Source: Bacteroidota bacterium
Lineage (GTDB): Bacteria; Bacteroidota; Bacteroidia; Chitinophagales; LD1
Length of the DNA stretch: 10,483 bases
NCBI GenBank assembly: GCA_018267355.1
Contig: JAFDYP010000563.1
Coordinates: forward strand, 1-10,483
Direction of reading: 5' to 3'
The stretch's first letter is position 1. Every line of letters starts with the position of its first letter. Below the pieces are notes generated by a model, which was given only the letters and a program-made list of their open reading frames with translations, was not told where the DNA came from and did no database searches. The translations under genes were made by a program, and so were the position numbers. This document shows positions 1 to 7,800 of this stretch, one piece after another.

Positions 1-384
1 CAGTTCAAACTTTTTGATCCTGTAGATATTCAACTCGCGAGGCTCATTATTCAGAGCCACTATAGGAAGGTCATTTTTCGCCTTCAGGTCATGAAAAAAA
101 TCAAGTGCTCTCGGCAGCTCTTGTGACTGGCTGAACATAAACTCCTTAAACTCCTCCCGTGAAAAAGGCCGCTCTGTAAAGAAAACCAGGTTGTCAAGAT
201 ATTCATCCAATGTAATGCGCCCCCGCTCATAGATATCAAAGGCCATGGCATGCCGCTTTTCGATATCCTTTTCATCCAGGTGAAATGTCTCGATAGCCCT
301 GAGCCGGGCAGCCGTATCCCAGCCATTGGTCAATAGCACTCCTCCCACATCCAGGAAGATTGTCTTTATCTTATCTTCTGCCAT
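1..384 (-). CDS. HAD-family hydrolase (haloacid dehalogenase superfamily), C-terminal part beyond window
   Basis: Only the first 128 residues are present; the frame is open to base 1. The start is the ATG at 384, which overlaps the 3' end of pgi by 14 bases. HAD motif I lies at residues 10-17 (FLDVGGVL), with D12 as the expected nucleophile. An alpha-helical cap follows (about 20-95, including an ERGRITLDEYL segment), then the motif II region at about 108-115 (IVALNNEP). The second acidic residue of the usual DxD is glycine (G14), as in YihX-like sugar phosphatases, which carry a DLG motif. The motif II Ser/Thr position reads Asn112. Motifs III and IV (Lys and the acidic metal ligands) would lie outside the window. 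Its place at the end of a tkt-rpiB-pgi operon suggests a sugar-phosphate or housekeeping phosphatase, but the substrate cannot be told from the sequence. The HAD fold call is firm; the function is unknown. Confidence 0.85.
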   Translation of the reverse strand, partial: MAEDKIKTIFLDVGGVLLTNGWDTAARLRAIETFHLDEKDIEKRHAMAFDIYERGRITLDEYLDNLVFFTERPFSREEFKEFMFSQSQELPRALDFFHDLKAKNDLPIVALNNEPRELNIYRIKKFEL

Positions 385-2137
385 TTGCCTTGCGCTTTTG
401 CCTGATCTGTTTCATAAGCTCGGCGAGGCCACTATCCACCTCGGCACCGAGATGTATGCGTATTACTCTTCGGCCTTTATCACTCAGCGAGCGGAAATCA
501 CCCATGGCCTGAGCATGATGCAAAACGTCAAATCCGTATGACTCACCTGGTATAGGCAGACTGATCTTTTCATCTGCCGTCAGGATGATATACAAACCGC
601 AATCCGGGCCACCCTTATGCAGCTGCCCTGTAGAGTGCAGATAGCGGGGCCCCTGAAGCAGTGTGGTAGCTACCTGATACTGGTCTCTGATAGTCATTCG
701 CCACGCCTGCAGTATCCCTGCCCGTGCATCTGTCTGGTGAAAATATGGTAGCATGGCTACATAGTCCCCGGCTTTGATCTCATGCAGGAATGCACCCATG
801 AAATCTGAGACGGACGTGGCATCTCCTTTCAGCGCCGTAGCTGCTCCACCAGTATAAATACTGATATCCGCCTCTCTGACGGCGGGTGAGCTGGTCTCTT
901 TAAATTTCTTTGCACCCTTCCACTCTTCCAGCAGGTTTTCTGTATTCTTCTTGCTCTCTGCTACGTTAGGTTCGTCAAAAGGATTGATACCAATGATAAG
1001 GCCTGCTACAGCCGTAGCCACCTCCCAGCAGTAGTACTCACCTCCGAGCGCTACAGGGTCAGGTATCTTCACCCTGATCACAGGGTGGCCTGCTTCTTCC
1101 AGCGCGTTCAGTTTTCGCATTTGAGTCGTGTCTCTATCACCTGCTACACGTACGTGTATGAATACCCTGTCATTACCATATACAGATGGCGGCCCCAGAG
1201 TCTCTCCATTCACAGGTATGATCCCCTTTCCTTCCTTGCCTGTACTTTCTGCTATGAGCTGCTCTACCCAGTAGCCAAACGCGGCAATAGAAGGAGATAG
1301 TACAAACGTAAGCTTATCTCTGCCTATGGTTTGTGATATGCCTATCTCAGCGCCGAGATCCAGGCCGGGGTTGGTCTCTGCGCCAGTATCGCGGCAGAGG
1401 GTCTCCATATCTGCGGCACTATGCATCATAGCAGCGATATCTATGCCCATAAGCGCCATAGGCACCAGACCAAAATCAGATAGGACAGCATACCGGCCAC
1501 CTATATCAGAAGGATTGATAAATACTCTTCTGAATTTATACCGCTCACCCAGCTCTGCCAGCGGTGTTCCGTTATCAGTGATCGCAATGAAGTGGCTACC
1601 GGCATTGCGGCCAGCATATGGTTTGACCTGCTGATAGAAATAATGAAAGAAGCTGAGCGATTCCTTTGTAGTTCCTGATTTGCTAGCTACGATGAAAAGA
1701 GTTTTTTCCGGCTTGATCTGTTTCTCCAGCGCCTTGATGGATGCGGGGTCTGTATCATCCAGCACAAATAATTTGAGGTAGCCGCGCCGTGTGATAAATG
1801 TCTCACGCGCCACCTCAGAGCAGAGGCTGCTGCCGCCCATACCGAGCAGCACCGCATAGCGGAAACCCTCTTTGCGTACCTCTGTAGCAAATGCGGTGAT
1901 ATCTTCTACCCTGTCCTCAGACTGCTGTGGTAGCTGTAGCCAGCCCAGCCGGTCGGCTATTTTGGACTGTGATGGTTTATCTGATTTCCAGAGAGAGGCA
2001 TCCTTACTGTAGATGCGCTCACGGATGTGCTGCGTATCCAGCTGAGCTAGAGCTGCAGTGAGTTCATTTTTAAATCCCGCTACCAGATCCTGCGGGCTGT
2101 CAGGTATGACAGAAAAAACTTTTTTAGAGACTGGCAT
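371..2137 (-). CDS. pgi: Glucose-6-phosphate isomerase, of the type fused to transaldolase in bifunctional enzymes
   Basis: The product has 588 residues and interconverts glucose-6-phosphate and fructose-6-phosphate in the cytoplasm. Two SIS sugar-phosphate-binding lobes can be seen. The first carries GMGGSSL at 99-105, SKSGTT at 152-157 (phosphate-binding loop) and GGRYAVLS at 213-220. A PGI signature-like stretch around 289-310 contains EQLIAESTGKEGKG, with E297 a likely catalytic Glu. A C-terminal HSTGQLHKGGP motif (501-511) supplies K508. This C-terminal motif and the N-terminal RIYSKDASLW / ADRLGWL segments (41-67) resemble the PGI half of bifunctional transaldolase/PGI proteins, not the classical E. 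coli enzyme. No transaldolase domain is attached: the rpiB stop lies 24 bp upstream. The ATG at 2137 follows an A-rich leader (AACAGAATAAAA) with no Shine-Dalgarno sequence, as is common in Bacteroidota. The stop overlaps the HAD start. Confidence 0.95.
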   Translation of the reverse strand: MPVSKKVFSVIPDSPQDLVAGFKNELTAALAQLDTQHIRERIYSKDASLWKSDKPSQSKIADRLGWLQLPQQSEDRVEDITAFATEVRKEGFRYAVLLGMGGSSLCSEVARETFITRRGYLKLFVLDDTDPASIKALEKQIKPEKTLFIVASKSGTTKESLSFFHYFYQQVKPYAGRNAGSHFIAITDNGTPLAELGERYKFRRVFINPSDIGGRYAVLSDFGLVPMALMGIDIAAMMHSAADMETLCRDTGAETNPGLDLGAEIGISQTIGRDKLTFVLSPSIAAFGYWVEQLIAESTGKEGKGIIPVNGETLGPPSVYGNDRVFIHVRVAGDRDTTQMRKLNALEEAGHPVIRVKIPDPVALGGEYYCWEVATAVAGLIIGINPFDEPNVAESKKNTENLLEEWKGAKKFKETSSPAVREADISIYTGGAATALKGDATSVSDFMGAFLHEIKAGDYVAMLPYFHQTDARAGILQAWRMTIRDQYQVATTLLQGPRYLHSTGQLHKGGPDCGLYIILTADEKISLPIPGESYGFDVLHHAQAMGDFRSLSDKGRRVIRIHLGAEVDSGLAELMKQIRQKRKANGRR

Positions 2138-2161
2138 TTTTATTCTGTTTTACTAGCATGA

Positions 2162-2614
2162 TCATTTCATATTCTCGTCTTCTATGCGTGTGATCTTGCC
2201 CACACGGCGCATGTGCCGCTCTGCACCACTAAATTTGGCAGCAAGGAATGCAGCTACCACTTCATACATCAGTTCTACGCCTATCACACGCTCGCCTACG
2301 CACAGTACATTGGCATCATCGTGCTCTACGCACTGATGCGCTGAGTAGGTATCATGGCACACACCTGCGCGTATACCTTTAAATTTATTGGCGGCCACAC
2401 TCACACCTACCCCACTGCCGCATATCAGTATGCCTCGCTCGCATCGCCCCGCCTGTATGGCTTCGGCTACATGCGCTGCATGGTCAGGATAATCGGACGG
2501 CTGCGTATCATATGCACCCAGGTCACTGACCTCATGCCCCGCCTTTATCAGGACCGAAATCAAGAGCTTCTTATACTCAAAGCCAGCATGGTCAGATGCT
2601 ATCGCTACTTTCAT
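2162..2614 (-). CDS. rpiB: Ribose-5-phosphate isomerase B
   Basis: The product has 150 residues, the normal length for the RpiB/LacAB family. It interconverts ribose-5-phosphate and ribulose-5-phosphate in the non-oxidative pentose phosphate pathway. Family landmarks are all present: the N-terminal ASDHAGF (residues 6-12, with D8 and H9), DYP at 41-43, the ILICGSGVG active-site loop (62-70) with C65 as the probable catalytic base, AANKFKGIRAG (74-84), and EHDDANVL (97-104) with H98. The frame extends upstream to an ATG at 2755, but that extension reads through tkt codons and has no family similarity. The ATG at 2614 matches the family N-terminus (MKVAIASDHAG) and overlaps the tkt stop as ATGA, which suggests translational coupling. 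The following gene, pgi, starts 24 bp after the stop. Confidence 0.96.
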   Translation of the reverse strand: MKVAIASDHAGFEYKKLLISVLIKAGHEVSDLGAYDTQPSDYPDHAAHVAEAIQAGRCERGILICGSGVGVSVAANKFKGIRAGVCHDTYSAHQCVEHDDANVLCVGERVIGVELMYEVVAAFLAAKFSGAERHMRRVGKITRIEDENMK

Positions 2615-4659
2615 TTTACCATCATCTTTTTGGCTATGCTCACTACCGCCTCTGCAGTCAGTCCATAGTGTTGGAAGAGTTCCTTCTCTGGCGCACTGGC
2701 CCCGAACTTTGAAATGCCAACCACACGCCCCTTCTCTCCTACCCACTCGTCCCAACCCTGCGGGGAGCCGGCCTCGATGGCGATACGCGCGGTGACCGCC
2801 GGTGGCAAAACGGAATGGCGGTAGTCCTCCGGCTGCTGGCGGAATAGCTCCCAGCTAGGCATACTCACTACACGGGCGTTGATCTCACTTTTGAGCAGCT
2901 GCTGCTGCGCATCCATCGCGATCTGGACCTCAGAGCCGGTCGCTATGAGTATCACATCAGGTAGCACGGGTTGTTCCTTTTCATCTGCACGATACAGCAT
3001 CATCCGCTGCTCCGGAGATATGACATAGGCTCCTAGCAGCACGCCACTGGCTGCCCCTGTATTGATACGGTCAAATATCGGGAGCTTCTGCCGTGAGAGT
3101 ACCAGCATGGTAGGCCCCGACCTGCGCTCTATAGCTGCCTGCCAGGCGTATACTGCTTCATTGGCATCGGCCGGCCGTATCAGGCACATATGAGGCATAG
3201 CGCGAAAGGACGCCAGGTGCTCGATAGGCTGATGCGTGGTACCGTCTTCACCGAGACCGATAGAGTCATGCGTCATCACATAGATGACGGGCAGCTCCAT
3301 GATGCAGGCCAGCCGGATAGCGGGACGTGCATAATCCGTGAAAATGAAAAATGTAGATGCATAAGGCCTGACTCCGCCGTGCAGCGCCATGCCTGAGCTG
3401 GCAGCACACATGACATGCTCCCTTATGCCCCATGCTATATTTCTATTGCCGTATTGCCCCGCGCCAAAATATCCGGAGCTCTTGATCATCGTCTCCGTAG
3501 AGGGCTCAAGGTCACCGCTGCCGCCTATCATCCATGGGAGCTTGTCGGCTACAGCCTTGAGTACATCTGCAGTCACAGATCGCGTCGCCTTGGGGCCGTC
3601 TCCGGGCTTGTAGACAGGCAGCGCGGCCTTCCATTCATCTGGCAGTGCCTGATCGTTATATTGACTGTACAGCTTTGCTTCTTCAGGATATTTCTCTTTG
3701 TAGTCCGCCAGCACCTTTTCCCATTCCTGCTGGGCGGTCTTGCCTGTGTCTATCGCCTGACTCATATGGACGGCTACATCATCCGGCACCAGAAATTTTG
3801 CATCTTCCGGCCAGCCATAAAATTGCTTGGTTAGTCGCACCTCATCCTCTCCCAGAGGAGAACCGTGGGCGGATGATTTATCCTGCTTGTGCGGAGAGCC
3901 ATAGCCTATGTGCGTGCGCAGAATGATCATGGTAGGCCTGTCAGTGGTCTTCTTAGCTTCGTCATAAGCTGCCGATATCGTGGCGATGTCATTGCCTTTA
4001 TCCCCCAGGTCTATCACATGCCAGTGATAGGCTTCAAAACGTTTGGCCACATCATCAGAGTAGGTCAGTGCAGTATCACCCTCGATAGTGATATGGTTAT
4101 TATCGTACAGACAGATCAATTGGCCCAATCTGAGGTGCCCCGCCAGAGATTCGGCCTCATGAGATGCGCCCTCCATCAGGTCTCCGTCACTGCAGAAGAC
4201 ATAAGTATAGTGATCTATGATATCGTAGCCATCCTTATTAAATATAGATGAGAGATGCGCCTCTGCCATAGCCATGCCCACAGCAGTCATGATACCCTGC
4301 CCGAGCGGGCCTGTGGTGGTCTCTATACCGGGAGTGAGACGATACTCAGGGTGGCCTGGGGTTATACTTCCCCATTGCCGGAAATTCTTGATATCCTCCA
4401 GGCTGATGTCATATCCTGTCAGATGCAGCATAGCGTACTGCAGCATAGAGGCGTGACCATTGGATAGTACGAAGCGATCTCTGTTTGGCCAATGAGGATC
4501 TTTGGGATTGAAGCGCATATGATTCATCCAGAGCGCATATGCCGCCGGAGCCAGCGCCATAGGTGTACCCGGATGCCCGGAGTTTGCCTTTTGCACAGCA
4601 TCTATGGCCAGGCATCGGATAGTGTTTATACACTTGGTGTCTAGTGGGGTCTCATTCAT
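2611..4659 (-). CDS. tkt: Transketolase
   Basis: The product has 682 residues, full length for the single-chain enzyme (about 660-690). It moves two-carbon ketol units between sugar phosphates using thiamine diphosphate and a divalent metal. The pyrophosphate-binding domain shows NSGHPG at 26-31 (H29), SNGHAS at 66-71 (H69), GHPE at 102-105 (H103), the cofactor motif SDGDLMEG (157-164) ending at DNN (186-188), and HGSPLG at 265-270 (H265). The pyrimidine-binding domain shows GIREH (411-415) with E414, which activates the cofactor, then DSIGLGEDGTTHQPIEH (465-481). The C-terminal domain follows from about residue 530. The familiar GDG is SDG and the usual GPTHQP is GTTHQP; both look like conservative variants. 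It is the first gene of the leftward operon, has a promoter candidate just upstream, and overlaps rpiB by 4 bases. Confidence 0.97.
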   Translation of the reverse strand: MNETPLDTKCINTIRCLAIDAVQKANSGHPGTPMALAPAAYALWMNHMRFNPKDPHWPNRDRFVLSNGHASMLQYAMLHLTGYDISLEDIKNFRQWGSITPGHPEYRLTPGIETTTGPLGQGIMTAVGMAMAEAHLSSIFNKDGYDIIDHYTYVFCSDGDLMEGASHEAESLAGHLRLGQLICLYDNNHITIEGDTALTYSDDVAKRFEAYHWHVIDLGDKGNDIATISAAYDEAKKTTDRPTMIILRTHIGYGSPHKQDKSSAHGSPLGEDEVRLTKQFYGWPEDAKFLVPDDVAVHMSQAIDTGKTAQQEWEKVLADYKEKYPEEAKLYSQYNDQALPDEWKAALPVYKPGDGPKATRSVTADVLKAVADKLPWMIGGSGDLEPSTETMIKSSGYFGAGQYGNRNIAWGIREHVMCAASSGMALHGGVRPYASTFFIFTDYARPAIRLACIMELPVIYVMTHDSIGLGEDGTTHQPIEHLASFRAMPHMCLIRPADANEAVYAWQAAIERRSGPTMLVLSRQKLPIFDRINTGAASGVLLGAYVISPEQRMMLYRADEKEQPVLPDVILIATGSEVQIAMDAQQQLLKSEINARVVSMPSWELFRQQPEDYRHSVLPPAVTARIAIEAGSPQGWDEWVGEKGRVVGISKFGASAPEKELFQHYGLTAEAVVSIAKKMMVK

Positions 4660-4680
4660 GGCAGGACATTTAGCACTCTG

Positions 4681-4712
4681 AAAAGATAGTGGAGTTATTC
4701 CTTTTCATCAAA
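4681..4712 (-). promoter_or_regulatory. Candidate Bacteroidota-type promoter for the tkt-rpiB-pgi-HAD operon
   Basis: Read on the minus strand, TTTG (4712-4709) is followed after exactly 20 bases by TATCTTTT (4688-4681). This fits the Bacteroidota -33/-7 pattern TTTG ... TAnnTTTG at all positions but the last. Initiation about 5-8 bases further on would give a leader of roughly 15-20 bases before the tkt ATG at 4659. No sigma70 -35/-10 pair of similar quality was seen on this strand. The match is by eye and the start of transcription is inferred. Confidence 0.5.
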
Positions 4713-4750
4713 TCCCATTCCAAGCGCGGCACTTTAACACTTCTTCCGTC

Positions 4751-4766
4751 TGTGATATCTATCACA
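4751..4766. promoter_or_regulatory. CRP/FNR-family operator, perfect dyad of CRP type
   Basis: The sequence TGTGATATCTATCACA is a perfect inverted repeat: TGTGAT, four bases, ATCACA. It equals the TGTGA-N6-TCACA core of the E. coli CRP consensus at all conserved positions. The G at the third position separates it from the FNR type (TTGAT-N4-ATCAA). It sits between divergent genes, 68 bases before the glucan synthase ATG and 91 bases before the tkt ATG, so one bound dimer could act on both. Its centre is about 80 bases upstream of the inferred tkt start of transcription. What is seen is the dyad; the identity of the regulator is inferred, since no CRP-family gene lies in the window. Confidence 0.6.
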
Positions 4767-4771
4767 TCAGA

Positions 4772-4802
4772 TTGGCATGACTTTTTAAAAACTATAGTAA
4801 TT
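4772..4802 (+). promoter_or_regulatory. Weak promoter candidate for the glucan synthase gene
   Basis: An AT-rich stretch follows the CRP-like dyad and includes the short palindrome TTTTTAAAAA (4782-4791). TTGGCA (4772-4777) is followed after 15 bases by TATAGT (4793-4798), a short-spaced sigma70-like pair. Alternatively TTG (4772-4774) is followed after 20 bases by TAGTAATT (4795-4802), a poor match to TAnnTTTG. Either would place the start of transcription about 25-30 bases before the ATG at 4835. Neither is convincing alone; the position is supported mainly by the dyad upstream and the need for a promoter here. Confidence 0.25.
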
Positions 4803-4834
4803 CACCTTCTCACTAATTGTTCTACCCACGTCTG

Positions 4835-7800
4835 ATGAAACTTACTTTTCCAGGAAATATTTTTGAGCAGCAAGCTATCACAGAGGAGCCTCTTCGCAGG
4901 GAGCTTTTCAGCTCTGAGCAGATGGAGCAGCATGCCAGGTCACTGGCAGCCTCACACCAGATCAGCCCCAAGGGCAATGAAGACCGCCTGCTGGGGCGCC
5001 TTGCAGATAATGAACACGTACTGCTCGAGGTCCACTCCCTGCTCACACAAACCGTCAAAAAGAAATACCAGATCACGCCCGCAGGAGAATGGCTGCTGGA
5101 CAATTTCTATCTGATAGAAGAGCAGATACAAATAGCTAAGAAGCACCTGCCAAAACTCTACAGTGAGGGCCTGCCTCAGCTGGCGAAAGGCCCCTCGGCC
5201 GGGCTGCCTCGTGTATATGATATAGCGCTGGAGATAGTCTCTCACAGTGACGGTCGGCTGGATATGGAGACGGTCAATAGTTTCCTGCGGGCCTATCAGA
5301 CAGTCACCCATCTGCGCATAGGAGAGCTGTGGGGAGTGCCTATCATGCTACGGCTGGCGCTGCTGGAGAACCTACGCCGTGTCTCCGCCTCTATAGCAGC
5401 GGAGCGCATACACCGCAATGAGGCTGACTACTGGTCTAAACTGATGCTCGATACCATAGAGAGCAATCCGCGCGATCTCATACTGGTCATCGCGGATATG
5501 GCCCGGTCCAATCCACCCCTGCAGCGTTCTTTTGTAGCGGAGATCACACGCCAGCTCAGGGGCAAAGGGCCTAGTGTAGCACAGGCGCTCACGTGGCTGG
5601 AGGACCGTCTGTCAGAGAGCGGCTATACCAGTGATGAGCTGGTACAGGAGGAAAACCAAAAACAGGCTGCAGACCAGCTCTCAGTGAGCAATGCTATCAA
5701 TAGCCTCCGTTCCCTCGGCACGATGGATTGGCGGGAGTTTGTAGAGTCCAATAGTGTCGTAGAGCAGGCGCTGCGCGCAGACCCGGTCTATATTCAGATG
5801 GATTTCTTTACCAGGGACAGATACCGCCATGTAGTAGAGGCTATCGCCGAGCAATCGGACAAGTCTGAGCTGGAGGTAGCCAGGATCGCCTTGTCCCTGG
5901 CTGCTACAGAGGGTGCCGGTGGCAGGACCTCACACGTAGGCTACTATCTGATAGGCAAAGGCCTGGCACAGACTGAGAAACAAGCTGCCCGCGAGATAAG
6001 TTTCGCGGAGCAGATCAGGCGCCTGCTGGCACGGCATCCACTATCTGCTTATCTGGCGCCTATCATTCTGATCGCTGCGGGTGTCACTGCGGCTATCACC
6101 TATGAGGTGTGGCGGCTACAGCCGGAGAAAATTGCGCAGATCATTGCATTTGGCATTGTGGCTTTCATATCTGCCAGTCAGCTGGCGGTAGCACTGGTCA
6201 ACTTTATCTGCACGCTGACCGTGCGACCCGATGCGCTGCCTCGTATGGACTATGAAGAGAGCATACCTGATACGGCTGCTACACTGGTAGCCGTGCCATG
6301 CATGCTCACCAGTATAGCTGAAGTAGAGCAACTCGCAGAAGCGCTGGAGGTCAGGTATCTGGCCAATCAGGACCACAACCTGTACTACGCGCTGCTGTCA
6401 GACCTGAAGGATGCCGACAAGGAACACCTGAGTGAAGATGATGAGCTGATCAGCCATGCCGTAGCGTGCATAGAGAAGCTGAATAAAAAATACCACCATG
6501 GCAAGCATGACATATTCTTCCTCTTTCACCGGCCCCGGCTGTGGAATCCTATCGAGAAAAAATGGATGGGATATGAAAGGAAAAGGGGCAAGCTATCTGA
6601 CTTGAATCATCTGCTGCGCGGGCATGGCCGTGATAAATTCTCTACTATAGCCGGAGACCTGGAGTCACTCCCGCAGATAGCGTATGTGCTGACGCTGGAT
6701 GCAGATACACAGCTACCCCGTGACAGCGCATGGAAACTCATAGCCACGATGGCCCATCCGCTCAATAAAGCCGTATATGATACCGGCAAGAAACGCGTGA
6801 CAGAAGGATATGGGATTCTCCAGCCTCGGGTCTCTACCAGCATGCCGCGTGAGGATAGCTCTCGCTACGCACATATGAACGGCAATGAACCCGGCCTAGA
6901 TCCATACACACGACTCACCTCCGATGTCTATCAGGATCTGTTTCATCAGGGCTCCTTTATAGGCAAAGGCCTTTACGATATAGATGTATTTGAAAAGACA
7001 CTGGATGACAGGTTTCCGGAAAACCGTATCCTGAGCCATGATCTGCTGGAGGGCTGCTACACACGCTCAGGGCTGCTCAGCGATGTGCAGCTCTATGAGA
7101 AATACCCTGCACTCTACAGCACTGATATGAAGCGGCGCCACCGCTGGATACGCGGAGACTGGCAGATCGCTGCCTGGTGCCTGCCCTGGGTGCCTGATGC
7201 CCGGCACAAATGGCACAAAAACCCACTGGACGCGCTCTCCCGCTGGAAGATATTTGACAACCTGCGCAGGAGCCTCTTCCCGCCGGCTGTCACCGCGCTG
7301 ATCATACTGAGCTGGCTGCTACTGCCGGATGCCGGCTGGTGGACACTGATCGTGACAGGCATCATCATACTCCCTGGACTGCTCAGCAATTTCTGGAGCC
7401 TGCTACACAAGCCAAAGGATGTCATACTGCTGCACCATGTGATCGTATCGGGACGCTCTGCGGGTAATGCCGCCGTGAGCGCGATGTTTGGCGCGATATG
7501 CCTGCCGTATGAGGCATTTATGAACCTCGATGCTATACTCCGCTCCTGCTGGCGCATGCTTATATCGCGCCGCCACCTGCTCGAGTGGAACCCATCGGGC
7601 TTTGCAGAGCTATCTGCCACCAATAGCCTGGCCGGCTCATACCTCGCTATGATCCTGGAGCCGCTGACGGCTGTAGCTGTAGCCGTGTATCTGAGTGTCA
7701 GAGCCTCGCATGCCCTGTATATAGCCGGACCGATCATCGCGCTATGGCTGACAGCACCGCTCATCACATGGTTTGTGAGCCAGCCTATAGCGCGCAAACT

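Noticed and set aside
326..541. Small plus-strand open frame over the pgi/HAD junction
   Set aside because: It is antisense to two real genes and its translation has no recognisable features.
2162..2755. A longer rpiB with an upstream start at 2755
   Set aside because: The extra 47 residues are out-of-frame tkt sequence and do not resemble any RpiB N-terminus, whereas the ATG at 2614 gives the exact family start and an ATGA overlap.
3415..4251. Several plus-strand open frames opposite tkt
   Set aside because: Antisense shadows of a strongly conserved transketolase frame, rich in Cys, His and Pro with no domain.
4782..4791. TTTTTAAAAA palindrome as a possible terminator or operator
   Set aside because: It has no GC-rich stem or loop, so it is not an intrinsic terminator; a short AT palindrome is common in AT-rich promoter DNA and gives no specific regulator.
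4817..4834. TTG at 4817 or CTG at 4832 as alternative starts for the glucan synthase
   Set aside because: Both are in frame after the TAA at 4814, but there is no ribosome binding site to favour them, and the ATG at 4835 is the simplest start.
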